Notes under the pieces: model-generated
Seen by the model: only the letters and a program-made list of their open reading frames with translations
The model's database searches: none
What the model was told of the DNA's origin: nothing
Made by a program: the position numbers and the translations under genes
Shown: in pieces, positions 8,328-16,041 of the stretch
How the letters are laid out: each line of letters begins with the position of its first letter
How positions within the stretch are numbered: position 1 is the first letter of the stretch
DNA from: 66-474 sp044464225
Lineage (GTDB): Bacteria > Pseudomonadota > Gammaproteobacteria > Xanthomonadales > Rhodanobacteraceae
DNA: 64,000 bases
Assembly (NCBI GenBank): GCA_044464225.1
Contig: JBIQLN010000002.1
Location: 248,001 to 312,000, forward strand
Reading direction: 5' to 3'

Positions 8328-9710
8328 TCACCCTCCGATTTGTATCTGCACCAGTCGCCCGCCCCGCACCAGCGACAACAACAGCACGCGGGGATGCAGG
8401 GCGAACACGCGGCGAAGCTGCGCGAGGTCGGGCGTCGCCACGTTGTTGACGCCCACCACGACGTCGCCGCGCGCCAGCCCGTTGCGCGCCGCACGGCTGC
8501 CCGGTGCCACGTTCGCGACGAACACGCCTTCGATGTCGGTATCGACGGGGGCCGCATCGCTGAAGCTGGCGCCGGCGAGCCGCGGATCCAGCGACGCACC
8601 ATCGGCCTGGTTGCTGACCGCGGTCAACTTCGCCTCGACGGTGAGGGATTTGCCGTTGCGATCCACGCCCAGCGCAAGCGTGCTGCCGACCGTCGCGAGA
8701 CCTTGTGCATTGCGCAGATCCTGCGCGTCGGCAACGGGTTTTCCGTTGACGCTGGTGACGAGGTCGCCCGGCTTGAGTCCGGCCTTGGCGGCCGGCGAAT
8801 CCGGCATCACGTTGGTGATCAGCGCGCCGCTGGACGCCTTGATGCCGAGCGCCTGCGCGACGCGCGGCGACAGGTCCTGCGCATCCACGCCGAGGCTGCC
8901 GCGCTCCACCTTGCCGTGCGCGATCAGTTGCTTCATCACCTCGGCGGCAAGATCGGAGGGAATCGCGAAACCCAGCCCCGCGCTCGCGCCGGAAGGCGAG
9001 TAGATCATCGAGTTGATGCCGACCAATTCGCCGGCGAGGTTGACCAGCGCGCCGCCGGAATTGCCGGGATTGATGGACGCGTCGGTCTGGATGTAATTCT
9101 GCACGCCGTTCTGGCGCAGGTCCTGGCGCTGCAGGCCGGACACGATGCCCGAGGTCGCCGACTGGCCCAGCCCGAACGGATCGCCGATCGCCACCACGAA
9201 ATCGCCCACCCGCAATTTCCTGGAATCGGCCAGGGGCAGCGCCACGAGATTCGGTGCCTGGATCTGGATCACCGCAAGATCGGTGGTGGAGTCGGTGCCG
9301 ACCACCTTGGCCTTGTACGACTTGCCATCGGTGAGCGTAACCTTGACCTCGTCGGCGCCCGCGATCACGTGGTTGTTGGTGAGGATGTAGCCGTCCTTCG
9401 CGTCCACGATGACGCCCGAGCCCAGCGACTGCTGCACCAGCTCGCGCGAGGGCGGCTCGGCCGGCAGCCCGAAGAACTGGCGCATGATCGGATCGCTGAA
9501 GAACGGATTCACCGCGACGCGCCGATGGCTGGTCGAGGAAATGTTCACCACGGCCGGCGACACCCTGGCCAGCATCGGCGCCAGCGACGGCAGCGGCTGT
9601 CCGTTCACCGCCATCGGCAGCGTGCCGGCTGCGGCGGGCAGCGCGCCGGCCAGTGCCAAGGCCAGGGCGGCAACCATGAACAGGGGGCGGGTGCGCGGGA
9701 TGCACGACAT
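8328..9710 (-). CDS. degQ: Periplasmic serine protease/chaperone, DegQ/HtrA family
   Basis: This 460-residue protein degrades misfolded envelope proteins. It has a signal peptide (FMVAALALALAGALPAAA), then a trypsin-like domain with the triad His114 (ILTNNHVIAG), Asp144 (STTDLAVIQ) and Ser218 (NPGNSGGAL). Two PDZ domains follow (~260–345 and ~370–455), the first with the GLKPGDLVTSVNG signature. The start at 9710 is decided by AAGGAG five bases upstream; the longer in-frame ATG at 9737 has no such site. The gene diverges from nrdJa. Whether it is DegP-, DegQ- or MucD-like cannot be settled from sequence alone. Confidence 0.93.
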   Translation of the reverse strand: MSCIPRTRPLFMVAALALALAGALPAAAGTLPMAVNGQPLPSLAPMLARVSPAVVNISSTSHRRVAVNPFFSDPIMRQFFGLPAEPPSRELVQQSLGSGVIVDAKDGYILTNNHVIAGADEVKVTLTDGKSYKAKVVGTDSTTDLAVIQIQAPNLVALPLADSRKLRVGDFVVAIGDPFGLGQSATSGIVSGLQRQDLRQNGVQNYIQTDASINPGNSGGALVNLAGELVGINSMIYSPSGASAGLGFAIPSDLAAEVMKQLIAHGKVERGSLGVDAQDLSPRVAQALGIKASSGALITNVMPDSPAAKAGLKPGDLVTSVNGKPVADAQDLRNAQGLATVGSTLALGVDRNGKSLTVEAKLTAVSNQADGASLDPRLAGASFSDAAPVDTDIEGVFVANVAPGSRAARNGLARGDVVVGVNNVATPDLAQLRRVFALHPRVLLLSLVRGGRLVQIQIGG

Positions 9711-10131
9711 GACGGCTCCTTGAATGTTGGAACCCATCCATTATCGGACAAGCAGCCGGCCCAGTGCCTCCCGGTTTTTTCGCGCCCCCATGCAGCCCCC
9801 GCGCACCCCGCAAACTTTTTTACCCTCGCCTCTTTACAGGCCTGACGGGTCAGCGTAGGGTTGACTCCCGCTCGAGATCACAACATCTTGTGTCCTGGGC
9901 CGTCGCAGGGCCCAAGGGTTTGGCTTCAAGGCAGCTTCGCGTCGGGGGACAATCAGATGGTGATCGGGTGGTTGAGCGGGGCAAGCCAGGGCGTCGAAAA
10001 CCGATGCGGCGCGGCCCTCTCGTTGAAATCGGACCCTTGAGCGCGGCGCCTGATGGCGCGGCGTACAGGGGATATTCGTCGGCATCCGGGCGTCCAACAA
10101 GAACCCGGAAGACACGGAGGCAAATGAAAAG
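9711..10131 (+). other. Intergenic region and leader between degQ and nrdJa
   Basis: This 421-base gap separates two divergent genes and has no credible coding sequence. It contains an NrdR-like palindrome (9878–9893), a TTGACT at 9861–9866 that could be a -35, and a TGGGCC…GGCCCA hairpin near 9896–9914. If transcription starts near 9895 the nrdJa leader would be about 235 bases. I looked for a cobalamin riboswitch and could not find its conserved B12 box. Confidence 0.5.
9878..9893 (+). promoter_or_regulatory. NrdR-box-like operator upstream of nrdJa
   Basis: TCACAACATCTTGTGT matches the NrdR box consensus ACACAATATATTGTGT at 13 of 16 positions and keeps a perfect CACAA/TTGTG inverted repeat. 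A TTGACT at 9861–9866 stands 11 bases before it, so the box would overlap the -10 region of such a promoter. NrdR is the ATP/dATP-sensing repressor of ribonucleotide reductase genes. Only one box is seen, whereas NrdR sites usually occur in pairs. Confidence 0.5.
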
Positions 10132-12279
10132 ATGGGTACGGCGCGGGCACAACAGATAGCGCGGGCGGTCACGGAGGTTCCCCTGCAACCGGCATCACTG
10201 GACATCTGGGACAAGAAATACCGCCTGAAGACCAAGCAGGGCGAACCGGTCGATGCGACCGTGGACGACACCTGGTCGCGGGTCGCGCGCGCACTGGCCG
10301 ACGTCGAGACCACGCCGGAGTTGCGCGAGCACTGGCACGAACGCTTCCTGTGGGCGCTGCGCCACGGCGCGATCCCGGCCGGCCGCATCACCTCCAATGC
10401 GGGCGCGCGCGAGCACAAGCCGGCCACGTCCACCATCAACTGCACCGTGTCGGGCACCATCACCGACTCGATGGACGACATCCTCGAGAAGGTCCACGAA
10501 GCCGGACTCACCCTGAAAGCCGGCTGCGGCATCGGCTACGAGTTCTCGACGCTGCGTCCGCGCAACGCCTATGTCTCCGGCGCCGGCGCGTACACGTCCG
10601 GACCGCTCTCCTTCATGGACATCTACGACAAGATGTGCTTCACGGTGTCCTCGGCCGGCGGCCGGCGCGGGGCGCAGATGGGCACCTTCGACGTCGCGCA
10701 TCCGGACGTCAGGGAATTCATCCGCGCCAAGCGCGAAGACGGACGGCTGCGCCAGTTCAACCTCAGCCTGCTGATCACCGACGGTTTCATGCAGGCGGTG
10801 GAGTCGGACGCCGACTGGCCGCTGGTGTTCCCGGTGCACGTCAAGGAAAAGGACGAAGTCGACCTCGCGGACGATACCAGGGTCATCTGGCGCGAATGGC
10901 CCAGCCACGAGAACTACATCGTGCGCGACGACGGCCTGGTCGCCTGCAAGGTCTACGGACACCTGCGCGCGCGGCACCTGTGGGACATGATCATGGTCTC
11001 GACGTACGACTACGCCGAGCCCGGCTTCATCCTGATCGACCGCGTCAACGAGATGAACAACAACTGGTGGTGCGAGCAGATCCGCGCGACCAACCCCTGC
11101 GGCGAGCAGCCCCTGCCGCCCTATGGCTCGTGCCTGCTGGGCTCGGTGAACCTGACGCGCTTCGTGCGCGACCCGTTCGGGCCCAAGGCGCACTTCGACA
11201 TGGACGAGTACCGCGAGGTGGTGAAGGTGTTCACCCGGATGCTCGACAACGTGGTCGAGGTGAACGGCCTGCCGCTGGAGCAGCAGCGCGCCGAGATCAT
11301 GTCCAAGCGCCGCCACGGCATGGGCTTCCTGGGGCTGGGCTCCACGCTGGCGATGCTGAAGCTGCGCTACGGCTCGGACGAGGCGGTGGCATTCACCGAG
11401 GACGTCTCGCGCGAAATGGCGCTGGCCGGCTGGGAGGTGGCGCTGGAACTTGCGAAGGAAAAGGGTTCGGCACCCGTCCTGCAGCAGGACTACACCGTCA
11501 CCGGCGACATGCTGCGCAAGCGTCCCGAGATGGTGCGCGACGGCTACAAGATCGGCGACAGCATTCCCGGCCGCGTGCTGCACGCGAAGTATTCGCGCTA
11601 CATGCAGCGCGTCGCGGAAGTCGCACCGGAACTGGTCGACGCGCTCGCCGAAACCGGCGCGCGCTTCACGCACCACACCTCGATCGCGCCCACCGGCACG
11701 ATTTCGCTGTCGCTGGCCAACAACGCATCCAACGGCATCGAGCCCTCGTTCGCGCACAGCTATTCGCGCAACGTGATCCGGCCCGGCCGCAAGACCAAGG
11801 AAAAGGTCGAGGTGATGAGCTACGAACTGCTGGCCTACCGCGCGCTGATCAATGCCGAAGCAAAGCCCGGTTCCGACGAACCCAACGAGAAACTGCCGGA
11901 ATACTTCGTCGCGGCCGACGACATCAGCCCGATGCAGCACGTGGACATGCAGGCCGCCGCGCAGAAGTGGGTGGATTCATCCATTTCCAAGACCGCCAAC
12001 GTCCCGACCGACTATCCCTACGAGGACTTCAAGGACATCTACTTCCACGCCTACAAGAAGGGCCTGAAGGGCTGCACGACATTCCGCTTCAACCCGGCCG
12101 CCTTCCAGGGCGTGCTGGTGAAGGAGGCCGACCTCGCCAACACCACCTACCGCTTCGAGCTCGAAGACGGCAGCGTGGTCGAAGCGAAAGGCAACGAGGA
12201 AGTCGAATACGACGGCGAAATCCATACCGCCGCCAACCTGTTCGACGCATTGAAAGAGGGTTACTACGGGAAGTTCTGA
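10132..12279 (+). CDS. nrdJa: Adenosylcobalamin-dependent ribonucleotide reductase, catalytic part
   Basis: This 715-residue class II enzyme reduces ribonucleotides to deoxyribonucleotides with vitamin B12 as radical source, so it works with or without oxygen. Family motifs are NAGAREHKPATSTINCTVSG, the loop KAGCGIGYEFSTLRP, TNPCGEQPLPPYGSC (active-site Cys) and APTGTISLSLANN. It lacks the TSCPD domain and Cys-rich tail found in one-piece NrdJ proteins; these are in the separate nrdJb at 13019. A GGAGG 11 bases upstream supports the start at 10132. A histone-like gene lies between the two halves. Regulation by NrdR is suggested by the upstream palindrome. Confidence 0.93.
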   Translation: MGTARAQQIARAVTEVPLQPASLDIWDKKYRLKTKQGEPVDATVDDTWSRVARALADVETTPELREHWHERFLWALRHGAIPAGRITSNAGAREHKPATSTINCTVSGTITDSMDDILEKVHEAGLTLKAGCGIGYEFSTLRPRNAYVSGAGAYTSGPLSFMDIYDKMCFTVSSAGGRRGAQMGTFDVAHPDVREFIRAKREDGRLRQFNLSLLITDGFMQAVESDADWPLVFPVHVKEKDEVDLADDTRVIWREWPSHENYIVRDDGLVACKVYGHLRARHLWDMIMVSTYDYAEPGFILIDRVNEMNNNWWCEQIRATNPCGEQPLPPYGSCLLGSVNLTRFVRDPFGPKAHFDMDEYREVVKVFTRMLDNVVEVNGLPLEQQRAEIMSKRRHGMGFLGLGSTLAMLKLRYGSDEAVAFTEDVSREMALAGWEVALELAKEKGSAPVLQQDYTVTGDMLRKRPEMVRDGYKIGDSIPGRVLHAKYSRYMQRVAEVAPELVDALAETGARFTHHTSIAPTGTISLSLANNASNGIEPSFAHSYSRNVIRPGRKTKEKVEVMSYELLAYRALINAEAKPGSDEPNEKLPEYFVAADDISPMQHVDMQAAAQKWVDSSISKTANVPTDYPYEDFKDIYFHAYKKGLKGCTTFRFNPAAFQGVLVKEADLANTTYRFELEDGSVVEAKGNEEVEYDGEIHTAANLFDALKEGYYGKF

Positions 12280-12452
12280 GCCGAGTGATCGGTGACCATG
12301 TTGCGGCGCCTGATCAACTGGGCATTCGAAAGCAGCGATCAGGGACGATCGCAAGATAATTTTTGTGTGAGAATGCATCCACGGCGACGCGTCGCCGTTC
12401 GAAGTTGCAAACCAGTGGTCCACTGTCAACGATCCATCCGGAGGAGCATCCG

Positions 12453-12920
12453 ATGAGCAACGAAACCACGTTCCCGTGGAGCATCACCGAAGAGCCCGCG
12501 GCTCCCGCCGCGCCTGCGCCCGCCGCACCGGCTGCAAAGAAACCGGCGAAGAAGAAGGCCGCCAAGAAACCGGCGGCGAAGAAGGCAGCCAAAAAAGCCG
12601 CCAAGAAGCCGGCCAAGAAGGCAGCGAAGAAGGCCGCGAAGAAAGGTGGCGCCAGGAAAGCTGCCAAGAAGGGCGCTCGCAAGGCGGTGAAGAAGGGCGG
12701 CGCCAGGAAGGCCGCCAAGAAGGGCGCACGCAAGGCTGCCAAGAAGGGCGCTCGCAAGGCTGTGAAGAAGGGCGGCGCGAAGAAGGCCGCCAGGAAGGGA
12801 GCACGCAAGGCCGCCAAGAAGGGCGGCGCCAGGAAAGCTGCCAAGAAGACCACGAAGAAGGCTGCCAGGAAAGGCGGCGCGAAGAAGGCCGCCAAGAAGG
12901 GCGCCCGCCGCAAAAAGTAA
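12453..12920 (+). CDS. Histone H1-like Lys/Ala-rich DNA-binding protein
   Basis: This 155-residue protein has a short acidic/Pro-Ala N-terminus (~30 residues). The rest is a chain of KKAAKK, KKGARKA and KKGGARKAA repeats, extremely basic and of very low complexity, as in the C-terminal domain of eukaryotic H1 and its bacterial relatives (HctB- or AlgP-like). It would be an unstructured nucleoid-binding protein. GGAGGAG six bases before the ATG at 12453 decides the start; the in-frame ATG at 12363 is not so supported. A GATAAT at 12355–12360 could be a -10, giving it its own promoter. A strong terminator follows. It separates nrdJa from nrdJb. Confidence 0.9.
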   Translation: MSNETTFPWSITEEPAAPAAPAPAAPAAKKPAKKKAAKKPAAKKAAKKAAKKPAKKAAKKAAKKGGARKAAKKGARKAVKKGGARKAAKKGARKAAKKGARKAVKKGGAKKAARKGARKAAKKGGARKAAKKTTKKAARKGGAKKAAKKGARRKK

Positions 12921-12933
12921 TCAGGCCGCACGA

Positions 12934-12965
12934 GACGCCGGCCCGGTCGGGCCGGCGTCGTTTTT
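12934..12965 (+). terminator. Rho-independent terminator after the histone-like gene
   Basis: GACGCCGGCCC, loop GGTC, then GGGCCGGCGTC forms a perfect 11-base-pair stem with a four-base loop, followed by GTTTTT. It starts 13 bases after the stop of the histone-like gene and ends 53 bases before the nrdJb start, so nrdJb needs read-through or its own promoter. Confidence 0.9.
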
Positions 12966-13018
12966 GAAGCACCGTTTTCGAGGCACGTTTTTTTGAACCC
13001 GGCGCAGGAACGCACACC

Positions 13019-13846
13019 ATGACCGTACGCATCAACAAGAAGATCAAGGGCTATCAGGTCCTCGGCAACGAGGCCAAGACCGCGCCGGAAGCGCAAGTTG
13101 AAGCCGTGCAGGCCGAAGCGCCCGCCTCGGCCGGGGTCAAGGTCATCCAGATGCACGAGAAGCTCGAGCGTCCGGAAGAGCTGGAGGGCTGCACCTACAA
13201 GATCAAATCGCCGCTGTTCGAGCACGCGCTGTACGTCACGATCAATGACATCGTGCTGAACGCCGGCACCGAATTCGAGATGCGCCGCCCCTTCGAGATC
13301 TTCATCAACTCGAAGAACATGGACCACTTCCAGTGGATCGTGGCGCTGACCCGCGTCATGAGCGCGGTGTTCCGGAAGGGCGGCGACGTCACCTTCCTGG
13401 TCGAGGAACTGAAGGCCGTGTTCGATCCGCGCGGCGGCTACTTCAAGGCCGGCGGCGTGTACATGCCTTCGATCGTGGCCGAGCTCGGCAACATCATCGA
13501 AACGCACCTGACCGCGATCGGCCTGCTCAAGGGCGCCGAACTCTCCGACGCCCAGAAGCAACTGATCGCCGAAAAGCGCGCCGCCTACGAGCGCAAGAGC
13601 GCAAAAAAAAACTCTGAAAAACACACTCTAGGAGCAGGCACCGCCGGCGAAATGGGTGGCGCGATGGTCGGTGAAGACACCGCCGAGTACGCCGTGCCCG
13701 CGGCACCCACCGATCCTTCAACCGACGCATCCGCCGGCGCCTTCCCGCCCGGTGCCGCAATGTGCGGCAAGTGCAACACCCAGGCACTGGTGCTGCTGGA
13801 TGGTTGCCAGACTTGCCTGAATTGCGGCTACAGCAAGTGCGGTTGA
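13019..13846 (+). CDS. nrdJb: Ribonucleotide reductase NrdJb: TSCPD domain with Cys-rich tail
   Basis: This 275-residue protein is the detached C-terminal part of the class II reductase. Residues ~40–180 are a TSCPD domain (IKSPLFEHALYVTINDIVLN, RPFEIFINSKNM, AVFDPRGGYF). After a low-complexity linker the tail CGKCNTQALVLLDGCQTCLNCGYSKCG carries six cysteines, the shuttle that re-reduces the active site of NrdJa. The same split is known in Pseudomonas aeruginosa, where nrdJa and nrdJb are nearly contiguous. Here 739 bases, a histone-like gene and a terminator separate them. A short AGGA lies about 10 bases upstream of the start. Confidence 0.9.
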   Translation: MTVRINKKIKGYQVLGNEAKTAPEAQVEAVQAEAPASAGVKVIQMHEKLERPEELEGCTYKIKSPLFEHALYVTINDIVLNAGTEFEMRRPFEIFINSKNMDHFQWIVALTRVMSAVFRKGGDVTFLVEELKAVFDPRGGYFKAGGVYMPSIVAELGNIIETHLTAIGLLKGAELSDAQKQLIAEKRAAYERKSAKKNSEKHTLGAGTAGEMGGAMVGEDTAEYAVPAAPTDPSTDASAGAFPPGAAMCGKCNTQALVLLDGCQTCLNCGYSKCG

Positions 13847-13897
13847 TGAAATGATCGCAGGGGATGTTCCGGACAAGAGCGACTTTTCGCGCAACGC

Positions 13898-13990
13898 ACC
13901 GGAATGCAAAAGTCGCTGGGTCCCGGATATCGCTTCGCGATTCCGGGATGACGATTAAAAAATCAGGGTAGTCGAGCGCGAGAGCTCGCA
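13898..13990 (+). repeat. Dispersed repeat, partial copy 1
   Basis: This segment carries AAAAGTCGCTGGGTCCCGG, then TTCCGGGATGACGATTAAAA and TCGAGCGCGAGAG, which match the right-hand end of the fuller copy at 15678–15922. Its left part is also the inverse complement of the CATCCCGG…GGGACCCAG…GACTTTT block at 14174–14208. It lies in a 655-base gap (13847–14501) between nrdJb and ltaE in which I see no gene. Confidence 0.65.
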
Positions 13991-14129
13991 GGGCGCGAGA
14001 AGCGCAGCGCATCCCGCCGTTCGCGATTGCGCGGGCGGGGTTGTTCGCATCATCCATGATGCTCACCGCTCGCTGGCGCTCGGCCCGCCTGTGGCGGTCG
14101 AAATTCGTTCCAGACGAATTGGTGCCGCT

Positions 14130-14308
14130 GCGCGGCGGCTCCCGCCCTACATGCGCTGATCAATCCCATTGCCGTCATCCCGGCGAAAGCCGGGACCCAG
14201 TGACTTTTCGCGCAATGCGTCGAAGTAATGTACCGAAATGCAAAGGCACCGGTCCCGGACATCGCTTCGCTACTGCTTGCAGAGCTTCATACGCGAACGC
14301 CGAAAGTG
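14130..14308 (+). repeat. Dispersed repeat copy 2 (left of ltaE)
   Basis: This copy reads GCGCGGCGGCTCCCGCC, then GCTGATCAAT, then GCCGTCATCCCGGCGAAAGC with an internal CCCGGC/GCCGGG palindrome, and continues through GTGACTTT and CGAACGCCGAAAG. The same blocks recur in the same order and orientation at 15678–15922. This is typical of a REP-like intergenic repeat. The rest of the 13847–14501 gap is GC-rich and shows no coding signal. Confidence 0.75.
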
Positions 14309-14501
14309 GCCTCGCCCGTTGCGGGTCTCGGGCCTTGGAAGCGGAAGGAGCGGTACTCATCCCCCAGCGTGCAGCCAGCAACACATGAGACGGCAACGAT
14401 GCGCGTTCGTCTTCGACTGCGCGACCATCCGAGCCGCCCGGCCCGGCGCGCCGCCGCCGTCGCTCAGCTAAATTGGCAGGATTTCCTGCGCGGGGAACGC
14501 C

Positions 14502-15530
14502 ATGATTGATCTGAGAAGCGACACCGTCACCCGACCGACTCCGGCGATGCGCCGTGCCATGGCCGCCGCGGAGGTGGGCGACGATGTCTATGGCGAAGAT
14601 CCGACCGTCAATGAACTCGAAGCCCTCGCCGCCGACATGCTCGGCATGGAAGCCGCGGTGTTCGTCTGCAGCGGCACCCAGAGCAACCTCATCGCCTTGC
14701 TGAGCCATTGCGAGCGCGGGGACGAATACATCGTCGGCCAACAGGCGCACACCTACAAATACGAAGGCGGCGGCGCGGCGGTACTGGGCAGCATCCAGCC
14801 GCAGCCCCTGGAGTTCCGTGCGGATGGCACCCTCGATCTGCGGCAAGTGGCCGCTGCGATCAAGCCCGACGACAACCATTTCGCGCGTACCAGACTGCTG
14901 TGCCTGGAGAACACGATGGGCGGGAAGGTGCTGCCGCTTGAATATCTGCACCTCGCGCGCGAGTTCGCCAATGCCAACAAGCTCGGCCTGCACCTGGATG
15001 GCGCGCGTGCCTTCAATGCCGCCGTGAAACTGGGCGTGTCGATTGACGCGATCAGCCGCCACTTCGACACGGTATCGCTGTGCCTTTCCAAGGGACTCGG
15101 TGCACCGGTCGGTTCCGTGCTGTGCGGAAAGCTTGGCCTCGTCACGCGGGCGCGCCGTTGGCGCAAGATGGTCGGCGGCGGCATGCGCCAGGCGGGCATC
15201 CTGGCAGCCGCAGGCATCGTCGCGCTGAAGCAGCACGTGGAACGGCTGGCGGAGGATCACGACAATGCGCGGCGGCTTGCCGAAGGCCTGGCAAGGATCC
15301 CGGCGCTGGGCGTGGACCCGTCATCCGTGCAGACCAACATGGTGTTCTGCACGGTTGCGGAGGATGACATGCGTCCCTTGCAGGCACATCTGAAGGCGAA
15401 CGGAATCCTGATCGGCAGCGGCAATCCGCTGCGTCTCGTCACGCACCTGGACGTTTCCCCCGGCGACGTGGGCACCGTCATCGCGGCGTTCGGCGAGTAT
15501 TTCGCAGCCGCGAGCGTCGGTCGGGATTGA
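14502..15530 (+). CDS. ltaE: Low-specificity L-threonine aldolase
   Basis: This 342-residue cytosolic PLP enzyme splits L-threonine or allo-threonine into glycine and acetaldehyde. It begins IDLRSDTVTRPTPAMRRAM, the usual N-terminus of the family. HLDGARAFNAAV carries the cofactor-binding Asp, and CLSKGLGAPVGSVL the Schiff-base Lys. The length matches family members (~340). A TAAATT at 14469–14474 may be its -10. It stands alone between two copies of a dispersed repeat. Confidence 0.93.
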   Translation: MIDLRSDTVTRPTPAMRRAMAAAEVGDDVYGEDPTVNELEALAADMLGMEAAVFVCSGTQSNLIALLSHCERGDEYIVGQQAHTYKYEGGGAAVLGSIQPQPLEFRADGTLDLRQVAAAIKPDDNHFARTRLLCLENTMGGKVLPLEYLHLAREFANANKLGLHLDGARAFNAAVKLGVSIDAISRHFDTVSLCLSKGLGAPVGSVLCGKLGLVTRARRWRKMVGGGMRQAGILAAAGIVALKQHVERLAEDHDNARRLAEGLARIPALGVDPSSVQTNMVFCTVAEDDMRPLQAHLKANGILIGSGNPLRLVTHLDVSPGDVGTVIAAFGEYFAAASVGRD

Positions 15531-15677
15531 CCCAAAGAAGGCCCGGACCGGGACGGGAGAATCGCCGCGAAGCACGCCGTTCCTGCGATCGCCTTCGGCG
15601 GTGCCGTGCAATGCGGGAGTGGGGCATCATGGATGGTGCGGGTGATCCGCCGTTCGCGTATCACAGGGGGATGCGCC

Positions 15678-15922
15678 GCCGCGCGGCTGCTCCCGCCGTA
15701 CATTCGCTGATCAACTATTGCCGTCATCCCGGCGAAAGCCGGAACCCGGTGACTTTCGTGCAGCGCACCCAAATGCAGGAGTCGCTGGCGTCCCGGCTAT
15801 CGCTTCGCGACTGTGTTCGCGGGATTGCAAACACGAACGCCGAAGGCGGCGCGTAGCGCGATCGCCGGACGGCGCGAGTATTCCGGGATGACGATCAAGA
15901 ACAGGGTCGGCGAGGCGCGAGA
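15678..15922 (+). repeat. Dispersed repeat copy 3 (right of ltaE), longest copy
   Basis: This is a direct repeat of 14130–14308: CGGCTGCTCCCGCCGTACAT, CGCTGATCAA, GCCGTCATCCCGGCGAAAGC, GTGACTTT and CGAACGCCGAAGG follow in the same order. It then extends to TTCCGGGATGACGATCAAGA and a CGAGGCGCGAGAG end shared with copy 1. It lies in the 511-base gap 15531–16041 between ltaE and the mrp operon, where no gene is visible. A TAGACT at 15972–15977 may be part of the mrp promoter. Confidence 0.75.
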
Positions 15923-16041
15923 GATGTTTTTGCCAGGCTCCGGATCGTCGCTGATCGCCACACCTGCCGTGTAGACTCGAAGCCCTGACGCCGACACGGT
16001 TTGGCCGTGGGCGCAGGGCCACGATCCGGACCTTCCCGACG

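Noticed and set aside
9738..10131. Cobalamin riboswitch before the B12-dependent reductase
   Set aside because: I could not find the conserved B12 box or the core stem pattern. The only clear signal is the NrdR-like palindrome.
10124..10159. 11-codon open frame rich in Arg overlapping the nrdJa start
   Set aside because: Its ATG is only three bases after the GGAGG, too close for good initiation, and nothing else suggests a leader peptide.
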